From: Planctomycetaceae bacterium
GTDB lineage: Bacteria > Planctomycetota > Planctomycetia > Pirellulales > Thermoguttaceae
DNA: 6,582 nucleotides
NCBI GenBank assembly: GCA_031257725.1
Contig: JAIROD010000479.1
Span: 1 to 6,582 of the forward strand
Reading direction: 5' to 3'
Part shown: in pieces, positions 1 to 6,098 of the stretch
Position numbering within the stretch: the first letter of the stretch is position 1
Layout of the letters: every line of letters begins with the position of its first letter
Translations under genes and position numbers: made by a program
The notes under the pieces: generated by a model
What the model saw: the letters and a program-made list of their open reading frames with translations, nothing else
What the model was told of the DNA's origin: nothing
Database searches by the model: none

Positions 1-63
1 ACCACCCCTAGCCCCTCCGAAGGAGGGGAATTATTCCCCTCCTTCGGAGGGGCTAGGGGTGGT
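1..63. repeat. Near-perfect 63-bp GC-rich palindromic repeat
   Basis: Bases 1-31 and 33-63 are exact reverse complements around the single central base 32. Each arm also holds a smaller hairpin: CCCCTCC/GGAGGGG with a GAA loop at 12-28, and the same arms with a TTC loop at 36-52. The DNA could therefore form one long hairpin or two short ones. It is far more GC-rich than the AT-rich bases that follow. The form is that of a dispersed REP-like or MITE-like palindromic element. It begins exactly at the window edge, so the left boundary is not established. There is no T-tract directly after it, so a classical terminator is less likely, although a transcript would certainly fold here. Confidence 0.9.
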
Positions 64-78
64 CATTCGGAGGAAACG

Positions 79-90
79 ACTGAATAGTTA
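79..90. repeat. Copy 1 of the ACTGAATAGTTA motif
   Basis: The 12-mer ACTGAATAGTTA lies 15 bases after the palindrome and is followed by an A-run. The same 12-mer occurs at 4951-4962 and 6090-6101, and its 10-base core at 4254-4263. Function is unknown. It may be the end of a small dispersed element. Confidence 0.6.
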
Positions 91-197
91 AAAAAAAATA
101 TTTCACTGATATATTACGAATTATGAGAGATGTCCATTTGTAAATTCGTAAAGTTTCTTGAACGAGCCGATACTTTAGGTAAAGTAAAATATCCCGC

Positions 198-1211
198 ATG
201 GAAAATAAAATTGAAGAAAAACAAGAACCACACGAATCAACTCGTCAGGGAAATATTTACGATGTTTTTGTCAAGAATATGTTCAGTCGTGTATTGGTGT
301 TCGTTGATTTTCTGTTGAATTATGCAGATCAGGAATTCGTTAGTAAAATTGATTTAGAGAAAATTTCTCCCGCACCAACACATTACATCACCCCAAAAGG
401 AAACGAACAGATTTTAGACTTAATTTTTTCCTGTCCACTCAAAAATCAGATCAATGTCAAAGTAATGATCATTTTTGAACATGCCGGAAATACATTCAAC
501 GATATACCGGTTCGTTTGCTTTGCTATGCAACTTCGATTTGGTGGGCGGAGTTTAAAGAGGACAAAAAAATTCTGTCGATGATTTATTTTATTGTCGTGC
601 GAACCGGCATAAAACCGTATCACCGTTCTTATCCCCAATTTGTCGATTGGTTGGCAAAAGACGAAAATGATCAGCCAATGGGTTTTGTACCGGATGTTCG
701 TTATTATGTGGTGGATTTACCGAAATATGACGGCAATCATTTGTGCGGCGGACCGGAACTACGAACAGCAATAGGTATTTTGAAAAATATGACGGAGGGT
801 AATGAAGATGAATTTGCCAAAGCGATGTTGCCAATGATGGAAATTGACGATGATCAACAACAGAAAATGTTAGCGAAAGATGTTCTTGAATTTGTCGCTA
901 AAGCGTTCATTGCCCGCCATAAACGGTTGGAACCCGAAGCGATTCATAAAGCATTAACCCCCATTTTTAATGAAAGGGCAAAAAATATGATAACAACAAT
1001 TTTTGATGAAATCAGAGCGGAAGGTAAAGCAGAAGGTACGATAGCATGTCAAAATATGGTTTTGGCGGCTTTGCGTAAAAAATTTAAAACAATTCCCGTA
1101 CCTATTGAATCGGCAATCCGTAAAATGTCCGACCCGATTGCATTGGAGTCTTTGATTTCTGATGTTATCGAAAGTCAGACGTTAGATGAATTTGAAAATG
1201 CTTTAAGATAA
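198..1211 (+). CDS. Rpn/YhgA-like PD-(D/E)XK nuclease-family protein with altered ExQ/K motif
   Basis: This 337-residue protein resembles the Rpn (recombination-promoting nuclease, formerly 'putative transposase') family, whose characterised members are DNA endonucleases that stimulate RecA-independent recombination. An N-terminal YDVFVK segment (residues 21-26) corresponds to the family's HDxFxK-like start. The putative metal-binding Asp is D74 in ILDLIF, followed by the strand and motif IIFEHAG (91-97) and then a PVRLLCY helix (104-110). The C-terminal part has the typical charged AEGKAEG stretch (274-280) and a helical tail. Family members usually have EHQS or EHKS, so alanine at 96 replaces the usual Q/K and catalysis may be impaired. 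ATG 198 is the only ATG start after the in-frame stop at 180-182. The Shine-Dalgarno is weak. The gene stands alone, between the palindrome and ssb. Family assignment is fairly secure; activity is not. Confidence 0.85.
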   Translation: MENKIEEKQEPHESTRQGNIYDVFVKNMFSRVLVFVDFLLNYADQEFVSKIDLEKISPAPTHYITPKGNEQILDLIFSCPLKNQINVKVMIIFEHAGNTFNDIPVRLLCYATSIWWAEFKEDKKILSMIYFIVVRTGIKPYHRSYPQFVDWLAKDENDQPMGFVPDVRYYVVDLPKYDGNHLCGGPELRTAIGILKNMTEGNEDEFAKAMLPMMEIDDDQQQKMLAKDVLEFVAKAFIARHKRLEPEAIHKALTPIFNERAKNMITTIFDEIRAEGKAEGTIACQNMVLAALRKKFKTIPVPIESAIRKMSDPIALESLISDVIESQTLDEFENALR

Positions 1212-1222
1212 AAATTGAACTA

Positions 1223-1247
1223 CCGGATCCGCAAAAGCGGTTACCGG
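1223..1247. repeat. Small dyad between the rpn-like gene and ssb
   Basis: CCGC-AAAA-GCGG (1229-1240) forms a 4-bp stem, flanked on both sides by CCGG (1223-1226 and 1244-1247), which can extend it across a small asymmetric bulge. It lies 11 bases after the stop of the nuclease-like gene. No U-tract follows, so it is at most a weak terminator or a processing hairpin. Confidence 0.35.
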
Positions 1248-1300
1248 AATTTCAAGTGTGAAAAACAGAATAAACGTTTCCTATTGTTATTTCATTTTTT

Positions 1301-1304
1301 GGAG
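1301..1304 (+). promoter_or_regulatory. Shine-Dalgarno of ssb
   Basis: GGAG follows a T-run and lies 8 bases before ATG 1313. This supports that start for ssb. Confidence 0.7.
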
Positions 1305-1312
1305 AATCATTT

Positions 1313-1783
1313 ATGGCAAGTTTCAATAGAGTCATATTGCTTGGAAATCTGACACGAACTCCCGAATTGCGTCATATTCCATCAGGAACTGCGGTTACCG
1401 ATATTGGTTTAGCAGTCAATGACCGGCGAAAAAATTTAGCGGGAGAATGGGTTGATGAAACGACGTTTGTCGATATCACTCTATGGGGGCGAACTGCGGA
1501 AATCGCCGCCGAATACCTCACCAAAGGTTCACCCGTCTTAATCGAAGGACGGCTAAAACTGGATACGTGGGAAGCGGATGGTCAAAAACGTTCGAAATTG
1601 AAAGTGATTGGCGAAAAGATGTCCATGTTGGGCAGCGGAGGAAATCGTAACGAAGACGGATCCTATTCCCGACCCGCTTCAAATTCTTATTCCTCTGCTT
1701 CTTCAGCATCCCGTCCTCAACAATCGCCATCGCAAGATTATTATGATATTCCGCCGGATGGCGGTGATGACGTTCCGTTTTGA
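1313..1783 (+). CDS. ssb: Single-stranded DNA-binding protein SSB
   Basis: SSB coats single-stranded DNA during replication, recombination and repair, and recruits partner proteins through its acidic C-terminal tip. The 156-residue protein has the complete canonical plan. An OB fold spans about residues 1-107, opening with FNRVILLGNLTRTPELR and including the conserved FVDITLWG (52-59) and VLIEGRLK (75-82). A flexible Ser/Gln/Pro/Asn-rich linker follows (about 108-147), and the protein ends in DDVPF, equivalent to the classical DDIPF partner-binding tip. Length is normal for a bacterial SSB, and the start has a good Shine-Dalgarno. The wording of the OB fold (IGLAVNDRRKN, DTWEADGQKRSKL) is what I associate with planctomycetes. 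In that phylum ssb usually lies close to rpsF and rplI. Here rplI follows only after two inserted genes, and rpsF is not in the window. Confidence 0.97.
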   Translation: MASFNRVILLGNLTRTPELRHIPSGTAVTDIGLAVNDRRKNLAGEWVDETTFVDITLWGRTAEIAAEYLTKGSPVLIEGRLKLDTWEADGQKRSKLKVIGEKMSMLGSGGNRNEDGSYSRPASNSYSSASSASRPQQSPSQDYYDIPPDGGDDVPF

Positions 1784-2092
1784 TTTACGTTTCGATAATA
1801 GACGGTTTTTCAAGAATTCGGCAAACTGCGGGTGAAAACCTTTCGGTAAATATATTGCTTATTTCTTAATGATATACTTTGAACGGCAACAAATTGGTTT
1901 TGTGTCGGAACGCGGGTGTCTCGCCCGCAATAATAAAATAACGTTCCGCCGTTCCATGCAGGCGGGATGCCTGCGTTCCTAAAAACAACCCTTTTGTAAC
2001 CGTTTACCGTATAGATGTAAATAATCAGAAAATTTACACAAAATGGAATACCGAAAGAAATTTTGACTTGATTTTAGCAGCGTTTGAAGAAA
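1784..2092. other. 309-bp spacer between ssb and the first LolA-like gene
   Basis: I find no convincing gene on either strand. The spacer holds the GC-rich inverted repeat at 1907-1979; the rest is AT-rich. There is no textbook terminator after ssb. A TTGACT hexamer at 2063-2068 resembles a -35 box, but its -10 would fall inside the next gene, so I do not call a promoter from it. Confidence 0.6.
1907..1979. repeat. Imperfect 22-bp inverted repeat, GC-rich
   Basis: Arms 1907-1928 and 1958-1979 match as reverse complements at 17 of 22 positions and are separated by a 29-base AT-rich loop that also contains a short GTTCC duplication (1943-1955). Both arms begin or end with the GGAACGC/GCGTTCC signature. 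Of the five mismatches, four would be G-U wobble pairs in a + strand transcript and only one is a true mismatch (C-A). GC-rich repeats with this GGAACGC signature are, from memory, dispersed in a number of environmental bacterial genomes. Confidence 0.7.
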
Positions 2093-3109
2093 ATGAGAAT
2101 TTATAGTTTTCAAATTATCCTGGTTCTTTTTTTATTTTTTTTAATCAATCAACTTGTTTTTGCTTCTGATCCTAGAGCAATTGCTTTACTTAAAGGAGTG
2201 GAACAAGAGCGGTTGAAATATGAATGTTTTCGTATTTGTTACACGGAGCATCGTGCGGAAGAAAATAAAACAGTTGATCAAATTGTCGATTTTGATCATG
2301 GTAAAATTCGGAAGGAACATCTGAAAACAGATGGTTTTGATGGTATTATGTCGATATTTCTCGGTGACATTATGTATGTTAAAACGAGTTATGATGCTAA
2401 AAGTGTGAATTTGGTAACACCAAAGTCTATCAGTGCTGCCGGAGCTGATACATACGATCCTCGATTGCTTGGATTGACTGATTTTATGAATCATACAACA
2501 CCATTGGAAAGTTGTCTTGCTTATCCCCTATATAATAATTTTTCAACTCAAATTGTGGAGTTAAACGGAAAGAAAGTCAATTTAATTGTATGTGATCACG
2601 AAGAAAATTGTCATACCAAATTTTTTATTGAAGAACCTGGATTTCGACTTTTGAGAACGACCTATCAATCTCCCTATATTGATATTCAAGTTGACTCGGA
2701 ATACTCGAATTTCAAATTTCTGCCATTTCCAACTAAAGTTAAGATTCTTCGCAAAGACGGCAAAGAGACAAAAGTTGTACGATTTGATCGGGAAATTAAT
2801 GTAACTGATTTTGAGGTAAAAGAATCGTTTCCTCCCGAAACATTTACATTGGCATCGCTCAACTTACCTCTTAACGCAACAGTAACAGACCATCGTATTA
2901 ATCGTACCATTGGTTATTGGGACGGAGAGAAGTTAGTTGAAAAACCAGTACGCATCTCGGTACAGGAACGGCAGGAATGGGAAAAGAAACTACAAGATCA
3001 ACAACAACACACTAAGATTGTTCGATATGTGGTAGGCATAATTAGCGGATTACTGATGGTTTTTGCCATTATCATGATGATTCGAAATCGGTTTCAAAAA
3101 AATTCATAA
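2093..3109 (+). CDS. Exported LolA/LolB-fold-like protein with C-terminal membrane anchor (paralog 1)
   Basis: I do not recognise a named gene. The 338-residue product has an N-terminal hydrophobic export signal (about 1-25, likely cleaved near VFA-SD). A beta-rich middle region follows, with LLKGVEQE (32-39), YDPRLLG (121-127), FFIEEPGFR (177-185) and PFPTKV (211-216). Then come the GYWDGEKL motif (274-281), a Glu/Gln-rich helical stretch (about 288-306) and a transmembrane helix (about 312-330) ending in RNRF. The predicted topology is an extracytoplasmic globular part with a cytoplasmic basic tail. The alternating strand pattern recalls the outer-membrane lipoprotein-sorting (LolA/LolB-like) fold common in planctomycetes; that is inference, and no ligand can be named. 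ATG 2093 was preferred to TTG 2084 because its length up to the LLKGVE motif matches paralog 2 (31 versus 32 residues). The next paralog starts 47 bases downstream, so co-transcription is likely. Confidence 0.88.
   Translation: MRIYSFQIILVLFLFFLINQLVFASDPRAIALLKGVEQERLKYECFRICYTEHRAEENKTVDQIVDFDHGKIRKEHLKTDGFDGIMSIFLGDIMYVKTSYDAKSVNLVTPKSISAAGADTYDPRLLGLTDFMNHTTPLESCLAYPLYNNFSTQIVELNGKKVNLIVCDHEENCHTKFFIEEPGFRLLRTTYQSPYIDIQVDSEYSNFKFLPFPTKVKILRKDGKETKVVRFDREINVTDFEVKESFPPETFTLASLNLPLNATVTDHRINRTIGYWDGEKLVEKPVRISVQERQEWEKKLQDQQQHTKIVRYVVGIISGLLMVFAIIMMIRNRFQKNS
3002..3094 (+). repeat. Homogenised 3' segment, copy A (anchor module of paralog 1)
   Basis: These 93 coding bases match 4084-4176 at 85 of 93 positions without gaps, including exact runs of 32 and 26 bases. 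They encode the end of the Gln-rich stretch, the membrane helix and RNRF. The genes upstream of this segment are much more diverged. Confidence 0.9.
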
Positions 3110-3156
3110 GGGAATAATTATTTTATTGTATCATCATTTTTGTTAAAATAAGAAGC

Positions 3157-4182
3157 ATGCAACGATATTTGTACTATTTTTTTGTTCTTATGTTTAGTTT
3201 TGCCGTTATTGCTAATATTGATATTGTTCAAGCAGTTCCTTCGGCTAAAGTGTTGCTCAAAGGCGTAGAAAAAGAATATAGTAAACATAAAGCATATCAT
3301 GCCACTTTTACCATTGTGTACGCGGAAGATGAAACATTATTTCGGAACAAAACAACAGAATGTGTTGTTGATGTGAGTCCGGGTAAAATGCGTTTTGAGC
3401 AGAGAATTTCCAACAAAAATTCTGAATTTTCAAATGAAATCATCCTCATTGATGAAGACAACGTTTATTTGTACAGAAGTAGTTATCATGGTGTACAACT
3501 GATGGATATAGAGATGGCAACGAAACGTGGTACATTTGCATTTGATCCGCGTTTACTTCTTACTTGTTCCGCTCCGGCAATCAATTCGACGTTACAAGAA
3601 CAATTGAATTATTCACCGGATTATGGATATGATGATGGAGTTGTTACCAAAGAAACGGTCAATGGTGTTGATGTTTGGCATGTTTGTTTTACAAACGAAT
3701 TTGGTCAGGGACATTTATGGATTGAAGAACCAACATTTAGAGTACATAAACTAAGATCAGAAACCAAGAATGTTATATCTGAATTATCAGCAAAATATGA
3801 CTCGTTACCATTCGATATTTTTCCGACACAAATTCACATTGAAAGCATAACTCAAGGAAAACGTACAATATGTCGTGATTTCAAATTTACAAACGTAACT
3901 TTTAATGAGCCCAAAACAGACCGTTTTTCCCTAAAATCAATGGGGTTACCGATCAATATACCGATAACCGACATAAGAATGCTCAGAATCATTGGTTATT
4001 GGGATGGTGAGAAATTGCAGGACGATCCTGTTCGGATATCAGCGCAGGAACAGCAGGAAATTGAAAAACAGTTACAAGAACGGCAACAACACAATAAGAC
4101 CGTTCGATATGTGGTAGGCATAATTAGCGGATTGCTGATTGTTTTGGGCGTTATCATGATGATTCGAAATCGGTTTAAATAA
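3157..4182 (+). CDS. Exported LolA/LolB-fold-like protein with C-terminal membrane anchor (paralog 2)
   Basis: This 341-residue tandem paralog of the preceding gene has the same architecture. It has an N-terminal hydrophobic signal (about 1-26, ending near VQA-VP), then LLKGVEKE (33-40), FDPRLLL (129-135), LWIEEPTFR (187-195), IFPTQI (221-226), GYWDGEKL (280-287), a Glu/Gln-rich helix (about 297-311), and a membrane helix (about 317-335) followed by RNRFK. Conservation with paralog 1 is patchy in the N-terminal two thirds and strong from GYWDGEKL onward. ATG 3157 is the natural start, with only a weak purine-rich AAGAAG ahead of it. The gene probably shares a transcript with paralog 1. Function is unknown; an envelope role, possibly binding a lipid or hydrophobic ligand as in LolA-like proteins, is inference from fold resemblance only. 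Confidence 0.88.
   Translation: MQRYLYYFFVLMFSFAVIANIDIVQAVPSAKVLLKGVEKEYSKHKAYHATFTIVYAEDETLFRNKTTECVVDVSPGKMRFEQRISNKNSEFSNEIILIDEDNVYLYRSSYHGVQLMDIEMATKRGTFAFDPRLLLTCSAPAINSTLQEQLNYSPDYGYDDGVVTKETVNGVDVWHVCFTNEFGQGHLWIEEPTFRVHKLRSETKNVISELSAKYDSLPFDIFPTQIHIESITQGKRTICRDFKFTNVTFNEPKTDRFSLKSMGLPINIPITDIRMLRIIGYWDGEKLQDDPVRISAQEQQEIEKQLQERQQHNKTVRYVVGIISGLLIVLGVIMMIRNRFK
4084..4176 (+). repeat. Homogenised 3' segment, copy B (anchor module of paralog 2)
   Basis: This is the partner of 3002-3094, with 8 differences in 93 bases. Of the 25 residues conserved between the two copies, only one (a Leu, TTA versus TTG) uses a different codon. Confidence 0.9.
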
Positions 4183-4320
4183 ATTTATAAAAATTACTCA
4201 TTTTAAGGTTAATAACTTTTCTCCGTAAAGATTGTGTTACCGATAAACAACGGTGAATAGTTATAATATATTAATGCAACGAAAAACGTTTTCTGAATAG
4301 AAAGCGTAAAACCCTTTTTT
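4183..4320. other. 138-bp spacer before rplI with possible -10 element
   Basis: This is AT-rich noncoding sequence. TATAAT at 4262-4267 is a perfect -10 hexamer, but no good -35 box lies 16-18 bases upstream. The T of this hexamer overlaps the end of the repeated TGAATAGTTA motif. A weak ACCG/CGGT dyad lies just before it (about 4239-4254). If it works, this would give rplI its own promoter, independent of the paralogs. Confidence 0.3.
4254..4263. repeat. Core copy 2 of the TGAATAGTTA motif
   Basis: The 10-base core TGAATAGTTA is exact here, but the AC that precedes it in the other three copies is replaced by GG. It lies 57 bases before the rplI start and runs into a TATAAT hexamer. Confidence 0.5.
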
Positions 4321-4863
4321 ATGAAAGCTATGACAGTTATTAGAAACAAACGCTCGCGTTGTCAATACCGGACAAGTAAACGTCTGCCGCAAGGTAAAAG
4401 CGGCGGAGTGCAATTGTTGTTGATTCAGACGATTGATCCGCTTGGGCGGCAAGGCGATATTGTCGAGGTCAAACCCGGTTACGCAAACAATTATTTAATT
4501 CCGCAAGGTCTGGCGACGGTGGCAACGGATCATCATAAACGGATGATTGAGAAGCACAAAGCCCAATTAGCCGAAATTCAGAAAAAGCGGTTGGTGGGTT
4601 TGCAGTCTTTAGCGGACGACATCCGAACCAAACGAGTTTCCATCGAAGCCAACGCCAATGAAGAAGGGCATCTTTACGGTTCGGTTGGTCCCGATGAAAT
4701 TGTTAAGGCGTTGCGTGGTGAAGGTATCGTGTTGACACCGGATCAGGTTCGTCTTTCCGGTCCGATTAAAGAACTGGCGTTGTACACGGTTCGGATTTAT
4801 CTCGGTCACGGCATTGAAAGCGAATTAAAAGTTTGGGTTGTTCCCGCTGTCGCTGAAAAATAA
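4321..4863 (+). CDS. rplI: 50S ribosomal protein L9 (bL9) with basic N-terminal extension
   Basis: L9 binds 23S rRNA at the base of the L1 stalk and helps maintain reading frame. The 180-residue product carries the L9 signature in its N-terminal domain (QLLLIQTIDPLGRQGDIVEV, then KPGYANNYLIPQGLA at 51-65). A long charged connecting helix follows (about 70-103), then the C-terminal domain with NANEEGHLYGSVGPDEI (111-127) and LKVWVV near the end. Typical L9 is about 150 residues. Here about 28 Lys/Arg-rich residues precede the usual start, an extension I recall from planctomycete L9 proteins. ATG 4321 is annotated, but ATG 4330 in the same frame is possible, and neither has a clear Shine-Dalgarno. 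A 120-base sample (4381-4500) is about 49% GC, higher than the neighbouring paralogs, as expected for an ancestral, highly expressed gene. It would normally sit nearer to ssb. Confidence 0.96.
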   Translation: MKAMTVIRNKRSRCQYRTSKRLPQGKSGGVQLLLIQTIDPLGRQGDIVEVKPGYANNYLIPQGLATVATDHHKRMIEKHKAQLAEIQKKRLVGLQSLADDIRTKRVSIEANANEEGHLYGSVGPDEIVKALRGEGIVLTPDQVRLSGPIKELALYTVRIYLGHGIESELKVWVVPAVAEK

Positions 4864-4878
4864 CCTCCGTTCTCGTAC

Positions 4879-4960
4879 ACTATTCAGTTGGTGAATGGTC
4901 GGCTACACCTTCACATTTCCTGCAATAAATTTGAATTTCCCCTCGCGGCAACTGAATAGT
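4879..4960. repeat. 82-bp element: 12-bp perfect inverted repeat with nested hairpin
   Basis: Arms 4879-4890 (ACTATTCAGTTG) and 4949-4960 (CAACTGAATAGT) are perfect reverse complements. Directly after the first arm lies a second hairpin: GTGAA-T-GGT (4891-4899) pairs with ACCTTCAC (4907-4914) across one bulged base, with a 7-base loop. The right arm belongs to the recurring ACTGAATAGTTA motif. It lies 15 bases after the rplI stop, so it could be a transcript-end structure, a small MITE-like element, or both. Confidence 0.65.
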
Positions 4961-5069
4961 TACAATTTTTATATTTATTTTTCACAAAATGAATATTTTA
5001 TTTGCGGATAATCACAATTCAACCGTTTATGAAGTTCATCAAAAAAATGTAACTGGAAGTGCCGACCGG

Positions 5070-5096
5070 TTGACGCGGTAAATTTTATCCTATATT
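5070..5096 (+). promoter_or_regulatory. Candidate sigma-70-type promoter for the TPR gene
   Basis: TTGACG (5070-5075) resembles a -35 box and TATATT (5091-5096) a -10 box, but the spacer is only 15 bases. With a 17-base spacer the -10 would read TATTTT (5093-5098). Either would give a leader of roughly 30 bases before ATG 5133. This is motif evidence only. Confidence 0.35.
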
Positions 5097-5120
5097 TTGA
5101 CATGTTATCCTAACAACGAT

Positions 5121-5126
5121 AAGGAG
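5121..5126 (+). promoter_or_regulatory. Strong Shine-Dalgarno that fixes the TPR gene start
   Basis: AAGGAG lies 6 bases before ATG 5133, an ideal arrangement. It rules in favour of ATG 5133 over the in-frame upstream TTG at 5097, which would put 12 polar residues ahead of a perfectly normal signal peptide. Confidence 0.8.
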
Positions 5127-5132
5127 TTGATT

Positions 5133-6098
5133 ATGAAAAAGGTATTTCTGTTATCCGTGAGTATCTTGTTGTTTAGTTTTGTATTTGTTCCGTTTTATCT
5201 TTCTGCGCAACAAAATCAGGATATTGCCCCTGATCCTGAATGTACTGTGTTATTGAAACGGCGTGTTGAATTAAAAGAAGAAAAACTTAAAAAAATTGAA
5301 GATGCGTATCGTAGCGGCATTTGTCGCTACTTCGATTATAATGTTGCTAAAACCGCTGTTGTCGATGCAAAAATTGTTCTTTATCGTTACACTGGTGAGC
5401 GGAAAGAACTGATGACAACTCTTGAAGAAAAACTCAATTGGTCAAAAGAACAATATCGGGCAGTTGAAGCCGTTTACAAAGTAGGTGCAACTCTGTCGGA
5501 TCAGTTAATTGATGCGGAATTGGCTATGATCGATGCGGAATTGGAATTGAAACAGGAAAAAAATTTGCAGACATCAATACCTCCATTGAATCAAAAAGCC
5601 GGAAATAAAACAGCAACAACGGATGATACCAAATCTGATTCCAATGGTTCACGTTATGTTGCCGGTATCGCCCGACATTTTTTTATGCAGGGTAAACACA
5701 ATGAGTCGTTACAAAAAATTGAAGAAGCGGTGCGGCTTGATCCGGAAAATGCCAATGCTTATGCTTATCAAGGACTTGGTTGGGCGCAATTTAATTTGGG
5801 AGATATTGAAGCGGCAAAGAAAACGTGGGCAAAATGTCTTGAATTGGATTCAAAAAATGCGGCGGCACTCAATGGTCTTGGCTGGGCTGCGTGGCGTGAA
5901 ACGAAAAAAGACGATGCCGTTAAACATTGGGAAAAGGCAATTGCCGCAGCACCAAACGCGACCGCCGCATTGTCTGGACTTTGTCTGGCTTATGAAGAAA
6001 AGGGCGACAAGGAAAACGCCGCAAAATACTACAAAATGTGGCTCAAAGTCGATCCAAAGAATGAAGAAGCCCAAAAAGGTCTGGAAAGAACTGAATAG
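5133..6098 (+). CDS. Exported helical-hairpin and TPR-repeat protein
   Basis: The 321-residue product starts with a clear signal peptide (about 1-25: MKK, a hydrophobic core, likely cut after LSA before QQ). I see no lipobox. Residues about 40-142 hold two related helical units. Each has the pattern of a helix ending in IEDAYRSG (55-62) or VEAVYKVG (111-118), then a second helix with VDAKIVL (77-83) or IDAELEL (133-139). The heptad-like periodicity is reminiscent of TolC-type coiled hairpins. A polar linker (about 144-172) leads to about four TPR units (174-321), with typical LDPENANAYAYQGLGWA and VDPKNEEAQKGL wording. TPRs mediate protein-protein contacts, so a periplasmic or envelope scaffold is the reasonable inference; the partner is unknown. 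The start is fixed by AAGGAG at 5121. The last codons and stop overlap the repeated motif at 6089-6102. Confidence 0.9.
   Translation: MKKVFLLSVSILLFSFVFVPFYLSAQQNQDIAPDPECTVLLKRRVELKEEKLKKIEDAYRSGICRYFDYNVAKTAVVDAKIVLYRYTGERKELMTTLEEKLNWSKEQYRAVEAVYKVGATLSDQLIDAELAMIDAELELKQEKNLQTSIPPLNQKAGNKTATTDDTKSDSNGSRYVAGIARHFFMQGKHNESLQKIEEAVRLDPENANAYAYQGLGWAQFNLGDIEAAKKTWAKCLELDSKNAAALNGLGWAAWRETKKDDAVKHWEKAIAAAPNATAALSGLCLAYEEKGDKENAAKYYKMWLKVDPKNEEAQKGLERTE

Noticed and set aside
130..318. Short + strand frame overlapping the start of the Rpn-like gene
   Set aside because: It is in another frame over a well-supported gene, has no family resemblance and no Shine-Dalgarno.
1608..1835. 75-codon + strand frame overlapping the end of ssb
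   Set aside because: It is mostly an out-of-frame reading of the ssb linker; composition and wording are not protein-like.
1804..1840. Possible ssb terminator from GGTTTTTC and GAAAACC
   Set aside because: The stem is AT-rich and imperfect, the loop is long, and no T-run follows.
2063..2068. TTGACT as a -35 box for paralog 1
   Set aside because: The matching -10 would fall within the coding start and no TATAAT-like hexamer is present.
2186..2494. 102-codon minus strand frame within paralog 1
   Set aside because: It lies wholly inside a supported gene and has no domain features or ribosome-binding signal.
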